Shown piece after piece: positions 8,085 to 17,524 of a DNA stretch of 64,000 bases. How positions within the stretch are numbered: the stretch's first letter is position 1; every line of letters starts with the position of its first letter. A program made the position numbers and the translations under genes. The DNA lies in the NCBI RefSeq assembly GCF_003990915.1, contig NZ_BHXQ01000002.1, positions 62,001-126,000 of the forward strand, in the 5' to 3' direction. The notes beneath the pieces were generated by a model that had not been told where the DNA came from, searched no databases, and worked only from the letters and a program-made list of their open reading frames with translations. This stretch comes from Chryseotalea sanaruensis. GTDB lineage: Bacteria; Bacteroidota; Bacteroidia; Cytophagales; Cyclobacteriaceae.

Positions 8085-8228
8085 AGGCAGGTCACGAATT
8101 TTTGCTTCGTGAAGCCTATAATTTTTGATTGGTTAAATATTTGATTATTAATGGTTTAAGTAAATACTAACCACAAGCCTTTACCTTCTGTCAGACTAAG
8201 TCATTTTTGCTGGTCAAAAGCGCCACTT

Positions 8229-9455
8229 TCAGGACGCCAACAGGTCTTCCGGGACTGACTCAGCAATGGGACTAAAGGTGGCATTTGCAGCTAATAAAAC
8301 ACTTACGCCATCACGTTCACTTAACGCTTTAAACTGCGCTAATGTTAAGATGCCTTGCAGTAATTGTTTACCATTTGCGGCATACCCTGACTTAAAAGTC
8401 TCAAAATCCTTAATGCTTACCGAGTGTTGATCTTCAAAAGTTACAACCGCCTCTACCCGCAAATCATTTGAAAAGGAGAGTGCTTCATGTTGTGCCCGCT
8501 TTTTGTACTCATACGCATAACCATACGTTAGTGCCGAAACATCAGATAGTACGGCCGAACCTGTCGGGTAACTCCCTGCACCTTTGCCTACAAAGGTTTG
8601 TTTTTCAGCAAAAGCACCCTCTACCAAAACAGCATTGTATTCATTCCGAATAGAGGCCAAAGGATGGTGGGCTTCAATAAACTGGGGGGCAACAAAAGCA
8701 AAAACTTTATCACCTTGCTTAAATGCGCGCGCTACAAGTTTTATTGAAAGGTTATTTTCTTTAGCATACTTCAAATCCGTTGCCGAAATTTTATCGATAC
8801 CTATGTTAATGACATCTGCAGGTTTTACAAAAACACCAAAAGTGTGTGCGATGGCAATAACCAGTTTAAACTTAGCATCGTACCCTTCTACATCAAGTGC
8901 CGGATCAGTTTCAGCAAACCCCAATTCTTGTGCTTTTAACAAAGCATCGGCATAGGATTTCTTCTCTTCAAATACTTTTGTTAAGATGTAATTAGTTGAG
9001 CCGTTAAATATTCCTTCTATGGAGGTTAAGAGATCGTTATCATAATACTCTTCAAGGTTTCGGATAATAGGAATACTTCCACAAACTGATCCCTCATATA
9101 GAATTGATTTTCCATAACGTTGCTGTAATTCGTAAAACTCTTCAAGATTCTCAGCCAACATTCTTTTATTAGCTGTAACCACATGCTTACCTTTTTCTAT
9201 TGCTTCTTTTACAATAGCATAAGCCGCTTCATGATCGTTGATTAACTCTACGACTATATCTATAGAAGGATCATTGAGAATTTCAGTCTTATCAGTTGTA
9301 AATAATTCCTGAGGTAAAGTTCTGGTTTTACTTTTATCCTTGATGGCTATTCGCTTTATCTCAGCTTTTACTCCATGTGTTTGGCTGAGTACGTTATAGA
9401 GACCCTGCCCTACTACACCAAATCCAAATAGTCCAATTGTCAATTTCTTTTTCAT
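8229..9455 (-). CDS. hom: Homoserine dehydrogenase
   Basis: 408 residues. The Rossmann motif GFGVVGQG is at the N-terminus, the substrate domain has GSVCGSIPIIRNLEEYY and GIFNGSTNYILTKV, and the central ALDVEGYDAKFK matches the family. A C-terminal extension of about 70 residues (from VEAVVTFED) is in the place of an ACT-like regulatory domain but is not a clear one. The enzyme makes homoserine from aspartate semialdehyde with NAD(P)H. It is the third gene of metY-metX-hom, 21 bases after metX, so homoserine supply is tied to methionine synthesis and should fall under the upstream SAM riboswitch. Confidence 0.93.
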   Translation of the reverse strand: MKKKLTIGLFGFGVVGQGLYNVLSQTHGVKAEIKRIAIKDKSKTRTLPQELFTTDKTEILNDPSIDIVVELINDHEAAYAIVKEAIEKGKHVVTANKRMLAENLEEFYELQQRYGKSILYEGSVCGSIPIIRNLEEYYDNDLLTSIEGIFNGSTNYILTKVFEEKKSYADALLKAQELGFAETDPALDVEGYDAKFKLVIAIAHTFGVFVKPADVINIGIDKISATDLKYAKENNLSIKLVARAFKQGDKVFAFVAPQFIEAHHPLASIRNEYNAVLVEGAFAEKQTFVGKGAGSYPTGSAVLSDVSALTYGYAYEYKKRAQHEALSFSNDLRVEAVVTFEDQHSVSIKDFETFKSGYAANGKQLLQGILTLAQFKALSERDGVSVLLAANATFSPIAESVPEDLLAS

Positions 9456-9476
9456 TGTTAGAATAATTTATCTCTT

Positions 9477-10517
9477 TTATTTTTCATTTAATACATCAGT
9501 CTCCTGGTAAAATTTGTTGATGTACTTAATCAACTGATCATACTCAATCAGGAAACCATCATGCCCATAAAGTGATTGCATAATGGCAATATCTGCATGA
9601 GGAATTTTCTCTGCCAGGAACAGTTGTTCCGTTAAAGGAAACAGTACATCGCTGTCAATACCAATAACCAGTGTTTTTGCTTTAATCTTTTTCAACGCAT
9701 CCTCAGTACCTGATCTGTCGCGACCAACTTGCTGACTGTCCATCATTTTAGTTAATGTCCAGTAGGCAAAAGCATTGAATCGTTTTACGAGTTTTACTCC
9801 CTGATATTGCTGATATGTTGCAGCTCTGAAAGCATCGGTTATGTTGTTGTTGCCCTCTCCTTGTGTTTGGCCGTAGGTGTCGTATGTTCTGTAGGAAAGC
9901 ATGCCAATTGCTCTTGCCGCTTTTAGTCCTTCCGCTCCTGCCAAGTAGTCGTTGTTTTTCCAAGTAACATCTGCAGCAATAGCCATACGTTGTGCTTCAT
10001 TGAATGCAATGCCCCAAGGTGAGTGTGCAGCATTTGTTGCAATAGGAATAATGTGTTCAAAAACATCAGGTTCCTGAATAGCCCACTCTAAAACGTGTTG
10101 CCCTCCCAACGATCCTCCTATGAGCGTATGCACTGAATGAATACCTAGTGATCTGCGTAATAAATCAAAGGCCCTAACCACATCACGGTTAGTCAGCGTG
10201 GGGAAATCATGAAAGTAAATGCGCTCTGTTTCTGGATTAATGGAGAAAGCATTGGTTGAACCATAGCAACTACCCAGAATATTGGCGCAAACAATAAAGT
10301 ATTTATCAGGACTGTATACACCTTCTTTAGTAAATAATTTTCCCCACCAATCCGTAAAGTCTGAACTTCCTGTTAATGCATGACAAACCCAGATCACATT
10401 ATCACGTTCTGCATTAAGCTTACCTAAAGTGGTATATTGAAGTTGAAAGCCGGGCAAATAATCGCCCAACTCCAACTCAAAGGATTCATTGAAATAATAT
10501 GTGGATGTCTGTTTCAT
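9477..10517 (-). CDS. metX: Homoserine O-acetyltransferase
   Basis: 346 residues, an alpha/beta hydrolase-fold acyltransferase. The nucleophile elbow GGSLGGQ lies near residue 140; the acid is in GIDSDVLFPL and the base in YGHDGFLIEY, giving the Ser-Asp-His set of the MetX family. It converts homoserine to O-acetylhomoserine (or O-succinyl in some relatives) for direct sulfhydrylation. It sits between metY and hom on the same strand. The 83-base metY-metX spacer holds a weak hairpin (CGTTC, CTC, loop, GAG, GAACG). Confidence 0.93.
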   Translation of the reverse strand: MKQTSTYYFNESFELELGDYLPGFQLQYTTLGKLNAERDNVIWVCHALTGSSDFTDWWGKLFTKEGVYSPDKYFIVCANILGSCYGSTNAFSINPETERIYFHDFPTLTNRDVVRAFDLLRRSLGIHSVHTLIGGSLGGQHVLEWAIQEPDVFEHIIPIATNAAHSPWGIAFNEAQRMAIAADVTWKNNDYLAGAEGLKAARAIGMLSYRTYDTYGQTQGEGNNNITDAFRAATYQQYQGVKLVKRFNAFAYWTLTKMMDSQQVGRDRSGTEDALKKIKAKTLVIGIDSDVLFPLTEQLFLAEKIPHADIAIMQSLYGHDGFLIEYDQLIKYINKFYQETDVLNEK

Positions 10518-10600
10518 AAAAATCGCCCCGCTCGTTCCTCATTGAAGAGTGAACGGAGATTAAAAAACCCTTATATGTTACTGTTTTTATACATCAGTGA

Positions 10601-11986
<1,386 letters not shown>

Positions 11987-12025
11987 TCAAGCCTTGAATA
12001 TTGTGTTACGAAAAAAGATTAATCG

Positions 12026-12208
12026 TTAACAACAACAACCTGCCTGTGCGGCAGATATACGCATACAACATGTGCATGACGTATTTGCCTCCGGCTGCAT
12101 GGCAACGGGAAGACAACAACAAATAATGGATTGAATAAAGTCGCGAATAGAAGTCTCAAGGCTTAGATTACCCTGCTTTGTGATGTTAATGAAGTTAATT
12201 GTTTTCAT
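12026..12208 (-). CDS. Cysteine-codon-rich leader frame of the met operon (60 aa)
   Basis: 60 codons from the ATG at 12208, three bases after the riboswitch P1 helix; the longer frame to 12262 runs through the riboswitch and is not a credible start. The N-terminal half is KTINFINITKQGNLSLETSI. The rest carries nine Cys in three clusters: CCCLP near residue 31, CTCC near residue 45, and GCCC as the last codons before the stop. It has no signal peptide. I do not recognise the family. Position and composition suggest either a peptide whose translation reports cysteine supply, as in known cysteine-attenuation leaders of Actinobacteria, or a small metal-binding protein. It is 102 bases upstream of metY. 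Confidence 0.6.
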   Translation of the reverse strand: MKTINFINITKQGNLSLETSIRDFIQSIICCCLPVAMQPEANTSCTCCMRISAAQAGCCC

Positions 12209-12211
12209 TTT

Positions 12212-12335
12212 CAATCGTTTTATAGTTCTCCTCAACACCTTGTTGGGAGCAGGATTTAGCACCTTTCCACATTTTGTGGCGGTTGCTAGTGCTTCTTTGA
12301 GCCTGTTCTCTCAGCACTTCTTTATAAATCGATTG
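12212..12335 (-). ncRNA. SAM-I (S-box) riboswitch
   Basis: Read on the minus strand. P1 pairs CAATCG-A-TTTATA with TATAAA-A-CGATTG. P2 is GTGCT with AGCAC, holding an inner GAG/CTC stem and a loop with CAGG that can pair with CCTG downstream as the pseudoknot. The invariant GCAACC follows. P3 is CCAC with GTGG, then the diagnostic AAGGTGCTAAATCC core. P4 pairs CTCC-CAACA with TGTTG-A-GGAG around AGG. This matches the SAM-I consensus stem by stem. No terminator follows; the 3' strand of P1 ends three bases before the leader ATG, so control of translation initiation is the simplest reading. Confidence 0.93.
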
Positions 12336-12364
12336 GGCGAATGGCCTTCTCGACTATGATGACA

Positions 12365-12396
12365 CAAACGTATACTGGTTTAGTAGAGTTTCCAAA
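12365..12396 (-). promoter_or_regulatory. Promoter of the met operon
   Basis: On the minus strand TTTG (12393-12396), exactly 20 bases, then TACGTTTG (12365-12372): a full match to the Bacteroidota TTTG-N20-TAnnTTTG promoter. The expected start of transcription is about 25 bases before the riboswitch P1 helix. Confidence 0.8.
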
Positions 12397-12429
12397 TACT
12401 TAAAGAAATATTTTAAAATATCTTTTGCC

Positions 12430-12894
12430 TTACAGCTGTTCGTTATGGTATTTCTTCAGCAACATAATCTGACCGGTGTGATATAAATCATGGTGAATGA
12501 TACCGTTTAACATGACTTTAAATTTGAAAGGACGCCCCGGAACTTTTTCTTCTAATTTCTCAACAGGTGTTTGTTCGAGCAATGTTAACAATCGTTTCTG
12601 ACTCGCTTTTAATTCCAGTATTGCTGTTTTCAGATTTTTTGTGCCCGGAAAATTCATTTCATCTGTATCAATATCAAAGGCAGCATTCCCTTCCAGTTTT
12701 TCGCAAACAAAATTTCTCCACGCAGTCATGTGCGCAATCAATTCTATAATACTATGCGAGTTCCCAATTCGTTGATCAGCTTGTACATCACGCAAGTCCT
12801 CCAGTGCTTCCAACACGGCAGGCCCATGCCAGGCATTCTTTTCAAAAGTATGCGATAGCGTGTCAACAAGATTTTGAATTTCAGTTTTTCTCAT
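12430..12894 (-). CDS. DinB/YfiT-like superfamily protein
   Basis: 154 residues, a four-helix DinB-type bundle. His near residue 54 (IAHMTAWR) and the pair in GIIHHDLYHTGQI near residues 132-137 give the three-His metal site typical of the superfamily. Members include thiol-dependent transferases and hydrolases, but this one has no assigned substrate. It stands alone: a terminator lies upstream, and the met promoter region lies just beyond the start of the next gene. A distant second DinB-like protein is at 33179. Confidence 0.8.
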   Translation of the reverse strand: MRKTEIQNLVDTLSHTFEKNAWHGPAVLEALEDLRDVQADQRIGNSHSIIELIAHMTAWRNFVCEKLEGNAAFDIDTDEMNFPGTKNLKTAILELKASQKRLLTLLEQTPVEKLEEKVPGRPFKFKVMLNGIIHHDLYHTGQIMLLKKYHNEQL

Positions 12895-12910
12895 ATATCA
12901 ATAAATAAAA

Positions 12911-12933
12911 ATGACCAGTACAAGACTGGTCAT
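12911..12933 (-). terminator. Terminator after the DUF3566-like gene
   Basis: ATGACCAGT pairs with ACTGGTCAT around ACAAG. On the minus strand it is followed by a T-rich run interrupted by one A. Confidence 0.75.
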
Positions 12934-12961
12934 TAATTATAATTTTACGAAGTGAATAAGT

Positions 12962-13270
12962 TTACTCACCTACTTCAATCATTACGCCACCTACCCAACT
13001 TGCTACTAAATTATAAAGTGCCGCTGTAATTACACCTGCAACCAGCCCAATGATGCCGTAAAAAATCGGGAAGAAAATGATACTGCCAATGCCAAAAAAG
13101 CTAAGGATGGTTTTCGTTGTCTCATCACTTTCTGCCATATGCAAATTTGACATCACAGAGCCCCAGGCAGCGAACATCAAACCAATAATTACGCCCAGTA
13201 ACGCATAAAGAATACCTAGTACTTTCGCCAGTGAAAAAGGATCTACTTTTTTAATTTCTCTTTTAGCCAT
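12962..13270 (-). CDS. Small membrane protein, DUF3566-like
   Basis: 102 residues with a short charged N-terminus (MAKREIKKVDPFSLAK), then a hydrophobic helix (about residues 15-40), a polar loop (SNLHMAESDETTK) and one or two further hydrophobic helices (about 55-98). The layout LAKVLGILYALLGVIIGL and a second glycine-rich helix fit DUF3566 transmembrane proteins. Function unknown. It lies 45 bases downstream of fabG on the same strand, so it may be co-transcribed with it. Confidence 0.7.
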   Translation of the reverse strand: MAKREIKKVDPFSLAKVLGILYALLGVIIGLMFAAWGSVMSNLHMAESDETTKTILSFFGIGSIIFFPIFYGIIGLVAGVITAALYNLVASWVGGVMIEVGE

Positions 13271-13281
13271 GATCTTTTAAT

Positions 13282-13313
13282 AATTGACAATTTACAATGG
13301 ACAGTTGACAATT
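13282..13313. repeat. Short direct repeat in the fabG downstream spacer
   Basis: The word TTGACAATT occurs at 13284-13292 and 13305-13313, separated by TACAATGGACAG. It fills most of the spacer. Such AATTGACAATT-type words are common in Bacteroidota spacers; no function seen. Confidence 0.4.
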
Positions 13314-13315
13314 GA

Positions 13316-14062
13316 TTAAGTGAGCATTCCGCCATCAACCTGCAACACCTGTCCGGTAATGTAAGCCGACATATCTGAACCTAAGAAAACACAAGCATCT
13401 GCTACATCATCAGGACTACCACCACGTTTCAATGGAATGGCATCTCTCCAGCTTTGCACCGTCTTTTCATCCAATTTACCTGTCATTTCTGTTTCAATAA
13501 AACCAGGTGCAATCGCATTGCTGCGCACGCCACGAGAACCCAACTCAAGGGCTACTGATTTTGTAAATCCTATAATGCCTGCTTTTGATGCCGAATAATT
13601 TGCCTGACCCGCGTTGCCTTTTAAGCCCACCACGGAAGTCATGTTAATAATAGAGCCGCTTTTCTGCTTCATCATTTGCTTGGTGGCAGCCTTCACCGTA
13701 TTAAAGCATGATTTCAAATTAACGTTGATCACACGATCCCAGGCTTCTTCATTCATGCGAAGCAAAAGGTTGTCCATGGTAATGCCGGCATTGTTTACTA
13801 AAATATCTAATGAACCAAAATCAGCAATTACATCAGCAATCAGTTTATCGGCTTGTGCGAAATCAGAGGCATCCGAGCGATAACCTTTTGCCTTTACACC
13901 TTTGGCCGCCAGTTCTGCCTCCAGTGCTTGTCCCTGTTCCACACTTGATAAATAGGTAAAAGCCACATTTGCACCCTGCTCAGCATACTTTAAAGCAATG
14001 GATCTTCCGATACCCTTAGAGGCTCCGGTAACCAAAGCCGTTTTATTTTGAAGTAGTTTCAT
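13316..14062 (-). CDS. fabG: 3-oxoacyl-ACP reductase
   Basis: 248 residues, the standard FabG length. It has the NADP-binding TGASKGIG near residue 12, the structural NNAG near residue 90 and the catalytic Ser143, Tyr156 and Lys160 in the YSASK motif. The C-terminus SAYITGQVLQVDGGML is typical. It reduces the beta-keto group in fatty-acid elongation in the cytoplasm. The start overlaps the end of the upstream small membrane gene by 20 bases, pointing to coupled translation. Confidence 0.93.
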   Translation of the reverse strand: MKLLQNKTALVTGASKGIGRSIALKYAEQGANVAFTYLSSVEQGQALEAELAAKGVKAKGYRSDASDFAQADKLIADVIADFGSLDILVNNAGITMDNLLLRMNEEAWDRVINVNLKSCFNTVKAATKQMMKQKSGSIINMTSVVGLKGNAGQANYSASKAGIIGFTKSVALELGSRGVRSNAIAPGFIETEMTGKLDEKTVQSWRDAIPLKRGGSPDDVADACVFLGSDMSAYITGQVLQVDGGMLT

Positions 14063-14231
14063 TGTTGGATTTTAGGTGTTTATAAAATAGGATGATAAAT
14101 ACGACTAAACCGACCAGTCCTGCATCGCGCACAAAAAGTCCTTCAACCATGTGGAATTTCAAATTCATGAAAGTACCACCCACTATGGCTAGCGAGCTTA
14201 TAGATAAAAGTACAATGTGGACGATCTTCAT
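14043..14231 (-). CDS. Small two-helix membrane protein
   Basis: 62 residues from the Met at 14231; a Met six codons upstream (14249) is also possible. Two hydrophobic helices (about residues 3-20 and 35-52) separated by NLKFHMVEGLFVRDAG, then a charged tail. Conserved-looking Gly and Phe residues and the overlap with fabG make it likely real. Family not recognised. Confidence 0.55.
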   Translation of the reverse strand: MKIVHIVLLSISSLAIVGGTFMNLKFHMVEGLFVRDAGLVGLVVFIILFYKHLKSNNETTSK

Positions 14232-14276
14232 TTTGTCAAAAGTAAGCAAAAGCCGTAAATCTGTTAAATTTTGAGT

Positions 14277-14306
14277 TTTGAAAGCGCAAATGCAGGCTTA
14301 TCTTTG
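14277..14306 (+). promoter_or_regulatory. Promoter of lpdA
   Basis: TTTG (14277-14280), 18 bases, TATCTTTG (14299-14306), a Bacteroidota-type promoter with the -7 box 24 bases before the lpdA ATG. Confidence 0.65.
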
Positions 14307-14329
14307 GCAGCGAATTTAAAAGCATAGCT

Positions 14330-15721
14330 ATGTCTAAATATGATTTAATCGTTATTGGCAGCGGGCCTGGTGGGTATGTAGCCGCTATCCGTGCCTCTCA
14401 ACTGGGCATGAAAGTGGGTGTGGTAGAAAAAGCAGAATTAGGCGGTATCTGCCTGAATTGGGGCTGTATTCCTACAAAAGCGTTATTAAAGAGTGCCAAC
14501 GTTTTTGAATATATAAAGCACGCCAAAGATTACGGAGTAACGGTAGGCGAGGCCAAAGCTGATATTAAGGACATGGTAAAACGCAGTCGCGATGTAGCGG
14601 CAGGCATGAGCAAAGGCATTCAGTTTTTATTTAAGAAAAATAAAATCGACCATATTGTTGGCTTCGGTAAAGTTAAAAAAGGTGGTAAAGTAGAAGTAAC
14701 AGATGCCGAAGGCAAAAAAGTTGACTATGAAGCCAAGCATACCATCATAGCAACAGGTGGTCGTTCACGCGAGTTGCCTTCTATGAAATTCGATGGTAAA
14801 AAAATTATCGGCTACCGCGAAGCCATGGTACTACAAGAGCAACCCAAAAAATTATTGGTGGTAGGTTCAGGTGCTATTGGTGTTGAGTTTGCTTATTTCT
14901 ACAACGCAATAGGTACGGAAGTAACTATCGTAGAATTCATGCCACGTATTGTACCTGTTGAAGATGAAGAAGTTTCTAAACAATTAGAAAAGTCCTTCAA
15001 AAAATCAGGTATGACTATACATACCAGCGCTGAAGTAACTGGTGTAGATACCAGTGGTAAAGGTTGTGTTGCAACTGTTAAAACACCAACCGGTGAAATC
15101 AAGATTGAAGCTGACATCGTATTATCGGCAGCCGGAGTGGTGACCAACCTGGAAGGTATTGGTTTGGAAGAAACCGGTGTGAAGCACGAGAAAGGAAAAA
15201 TCATAGTTGATGATTATTATAAAACAAACGTACCGGGCATCTACGCCATTGGTGATGTCGTAAAAGGCCCTGCACTGGCACACGTAGCTTCAGCTGAAGG
15301 CATTATTTGCGTAGAGAAAATTGCAGGACAAAACCCTCATCCACTTAATTATAACAATATTCCTGGTTGTACTTATGCATCGCCTGAAATTGCTTCAGTA
15401 GGTTATACTGAAGAAGCAGCCAAGAAAGCCGGATATGAAGTGAAGGTAGGCAAGTTCCCATTCACGGCATCAGGAAAAGCGAAAGCTGCCGGTGCTCCTG
15501 ATGGTTTTGTAAAAGTAATTTTTGATGCCAAGTATGGCGAGTGGTTAGGCGCACACATGATTGGTGCTAACGTAACTGAAATGATTGCGGAGGTGGTGGT
15601 AGCTCGCAACCTGGAGACTACTGGTCACGAAATTGTGAAGTCGGTGCACCCACATCCTACCATGAGCGAAGCCATTATGGAAGCGGCTGCAGCAGCGTAT
15701 GGTGAAGTGATTCACCTCTAG
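14330..15721 (+). CDS. lpdA: Dihydrolipoyl dehydrogenase
   Basis: 463 residues. FAD-binding GSGPGG near residue 11; the redox disulfide is Cys41 and Cys46 in GGICLNWGCIPTK; a second dinucleotide site GSGAIGVEF is near residue 178; the C-terminal HPHPTMSE motif supplies the His-Glu pair. It reoxidises the lipoyl groups of 2-oxoacid dehydrogenase or glycine-cleavage complexes with NAD+. No lipoyl or E1 gene is next to it. It ends in a strong terminator shared with the fasciclin gene. Confidence 0.95.
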   Translation: MSKYDLIVIGSGPGGYVAAIRASQLGMKVGVVEKAELGGICLNWGCIPTKALLKSANVFEYIKHAKDYGVTVGEAKADIKDMVKRSRDVAAGMSKGIQFLFKKNKIDHIVGFGKVKKGGKVEVTDAEGKKVDYEAKHTIIATGGRSRELPSMKFDGKKIIGYREAMVLQEQPKKLLVVGSGAIGVEFAYFYNAIGTEVTIVEFMPRIVPVEDEEVSKQLEKSFKKSGMTIHTSAEVTGVDTSGKGCVATVKTPTGEIKIEADIVLSAAGVVTNLEGIGLEETGVKHEKGKIIVDDYYKTNVPGIYAIGDVVKGPALAHVASAEGIICVEKIAGQNPHPLNYNNIPGCTYASPEIASVGYTEEAAKKAGYEVKVGKFPFTASGKAKAAGAPDGFVKVIFDAKYGEWLGAHMIGANVTEMIAEVVVARNLETTGHEIVKSVHPHPTMSEAIMEAAAAAYGEVIHL

Positions 15722-15743
15722 GCTTTATAAATTTATATTAATA

Positions 15744-15776
15744 GAAAAAGCTCACCAAAATGGTGAGCTTTTCTAT
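15744..15776. terminator. Bidirectional terminator, lpdA and fasciclin
   Basis: GAAAAAGCTCACC pairs with GGTGAGCTTTTC around AAAAT, with A-rich and T-rich sides, so it works for lpdA on plus and fasciclin on minus. Confidence 0.88.
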
Positions 15777-15796
15777 TTTCCAATAGTGCTTACCAA

Positions 15797-16339
15797 TTAT
15801 TTTGGCAACACTACTGACTCTACTACGTGAATCACACCATTTGACTGGTTCACATCGAAGATAGAGATTTTAGATGTGTTCCCTTTTTCATCTTTCAACA
15901 ATACATCCTTGCCACTCATCATCGCTTGAAGTTTACCACCTTGTACTGTGGTTAGCGTTGCTGTGCCCTTGCCTGCTTTAATAGCGTTCGCTACATCAGC
16001 TGCACTTAATTTACCAGCCACTACATGGTAAGTTAATACTGCTGTAAGTGTTCCTTTATTTTCAGGCTTCAACAAATTTTCAACTGTGCCTGCAGGTAAT
16101 TTTTCAAATGCTGCATTCGTTGGTGCAAACACTGTGAAAGGACCAGCACCTGATAATGTTTCGACTAAACCTGCTGCTTTTACTGCTGCCACAAGCGTTG
16201 TGTGATCTTTTGAGTTTACTGCATTCTCAATGATGTTTTTTGTCGGATACATCGGTGCGCCTCCTACAGTAACTGGTTTCTGTGCATATGCAGCAACAGA
16301 TAACAATAAACTAAATGATGCAATCAATACTTTTTTCAT
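15797..16339 (-). CDS. Fasciclin-domain secreted protein
   Basis: 180 residues. A signal peptide (MKKVLIASFSLLLSVAAYAQ) is followed by one FAS1 domain: NAVNSKDHTTLVAAVKAAG, GPFTVFAPTNAAFEKLP (H1 box), and a C-terminal NGVIHVVESVVLP (H2 box). FAS1 proteins are secreted or surface adhesion modules. It is divergent from an ECF sigma/anti-sigma pair about 650 bases away, a frequent neighbourhood in Bacteroidota, so it may be a target of that sigma factor. A terminator-like hairpin facing this gene lies 70 bases upstream of its start. Confidence 0.93.
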   Translation of the reverse strand: MKKVLIASFSLLLSVAAYAQKPVTVGGAPMYPTKNIIENAVNSKDHTTLVAAVKAAGLVETLSGAGPFTVFAPTNAAFEKLPAGTVENLLKPENKGTLTAVLTYHVVAGKLSAADVANAIKAGKGTATLTTVQGGKLQAMMSGKDVLLKDEKGNTSKISIFDVNQSNGVIHVVESVVLPK

Positions 16340-16408
16340 AAAATGATTTTTGTTTGTTTAATTAACATCACTTACGTACGATGGTTATTGATTGGATTTT
16401 ATTAAACC

Positions 16409-16453
16409 AAAAAAAAACTCATCACACCGTTAAAAGGTTGTTAACGGGTGACC
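16409..16453 (-). terminator. Terminator-like hairpin upstream of fasciclin
   Basis: On the minus strand TCACCCGTTAA pairs with TTAACGGTGTGA (one bulged base) around a short loop; then four bases and a run of nine T. It points toward the fasciclin start, yet no gene on this strand lies upstream for over 500 bases. Either an attenuator in the fasciclin leader or the end of a small RNA. Confidence 0.65.
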
Positions 16454-16951
16454 AGTAACATTTTAAGCACATCGAAATATTTTGTTTAACGTAATATGAT
16501 TTTTTCATCACTTTATACTTTGAAATCAGTACTTAAGCTGAAAATTGAAGTAATCATCTATACACGAAAACGACACTTTTATTTAAAATCGAACTTTTGT
16601 AACATCATTCATTTTGTTTAAGGTCTACTCTATTTTGATCCATCTAACTTTTTTAACAACACTTTAGGATCCTTATTATTACGAGAACTAACGCCAATCG
16701 TTACTTCTTTGAAGTCTAAAAGACAGAGAACAAACTCGACTGTCAAACCTACTGCTTTCAATATAGACTTCGTGCAAGAAATTTTCGATAATAACTCAAT
16801 GCTATGTGATAGTTAATAAGGATTTTATCTCCATCAACAATCGAGATACGTTTGGTGCTTCATTCGACATCCTAATCTATCCCGTTTAAATACCTCACTT
16901 AATTTTTAAATGCTTATCGCAAACATTCTCAATATGATTCTTTTTTAATAA
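16454..16951. other. About 500-bp gap without a supported gene
   Basis: AT-rich, no frame with coding character. On the minus strand TTG (16775-16777), 23 bases, TAGGTTTG (16744-16751) could be a promoter for a transcript of roughly 330 bases ending at the hairpin at 16409. On the plus strand the region must hold the promoter of the sigma operon, but I see no TAnnTTTG box, which would fit an autoregulated ECF promoter. Confidence 0.4.
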
Positions 16952-16993
16952 TTTGAGCTTTTAATCAATACTACCATCACTTTAAGGATACAT

Positions 16994-17524
16994 ATAGAGG
17001 AAGAAGAACTAGTCAGCCGCCTGCGTGCTAAAGACAAGTCAGCTCTATCATATCTCTATGATCATTATTCAGGTGCTTTATATGGTGTAATCCACCGAAT
17101 TCTTAAACATGAAGACATAGCTGAAGAGGTTTTGCAGGACATCTTCCTGAAAATCTGGGATCGCATCGATCAATACGACTCCTCTAAAGGCAAATTATTT
17201 ACCTGGATGCTCAACATTGCCCGTAATCAGGCAATCGACAAAACCAGGTCTAAAGAAATTTCCAAAGATCAGAAAACCAAAGGCATTGATTCTCTCGTAC
17301 ATACAATAGACAGGCAGGATGCTCTTGAACAAAATATAGACGGCATCGGTCTGAAAGAAGTTTTAAACAAATTAGTGGCAGAACAACGCTTTGTTGTGGA
17401 ACACCTTTACTTTAAAGGCTATTCCCAATCCGAGCTGGCAGAAGAGTTTAATATTCCGCTGGGTACGGTTAAAACAAGATTGCGTTCGGCCATGCAACAA
17501 TTACGATCAATAGTAGGCGCTTGA
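16994..17524 (+). CDS. ECF RNA polymerase sigma factor
   Basis: Region 2 is seen as YLYDHYSGALYGVIHRILKH, then EEVLQDIFLKIWDRI; FTWMLNIARNQAIDKTRSK completes it, and region 4 is VVEHLYFKGYSQSELAEEF with IPLGTVKTRLRSAMQQLR. The frame is open from 16952, but between there and 17132 it holds no ATG, GTG or TTG; the TTG at 17132 would cut off most of region 2. The start given here is the ATA at 16994 (protein begins IEEEELVSRLRAKDK), which sits five bases after AAGGA; ATA at 16988 is also possible. About 176 residues, normal for the family. It overlaps the anti-sigma gene by four bases (TTGA). Confidence 0.85.
   Translation: MEEEELVSRLRAKDKSALSYLYDHYSGALYGVIHRILKHEDIAEEVLQDIFLKIWDRIDQYDSSKGKLFTWMLNIARNQAIDKTRSKEISKDQKTKGIDSLVHTIDRQDALEQNIDGIGLKEVLNKLVAEQRFVVEHLYFKGYSQSELAEEFNIPLGTVKTRLRSAMQQLRSIVGA

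Noticed and set aside
12209-12262. Upstream extension of the cysteine-rich leader frame to a start at 12262
   Set aside because: This part is the riboswitch 3' half; the structured RNA explains it and the ATG at 12208 follows the P1 helix directly.
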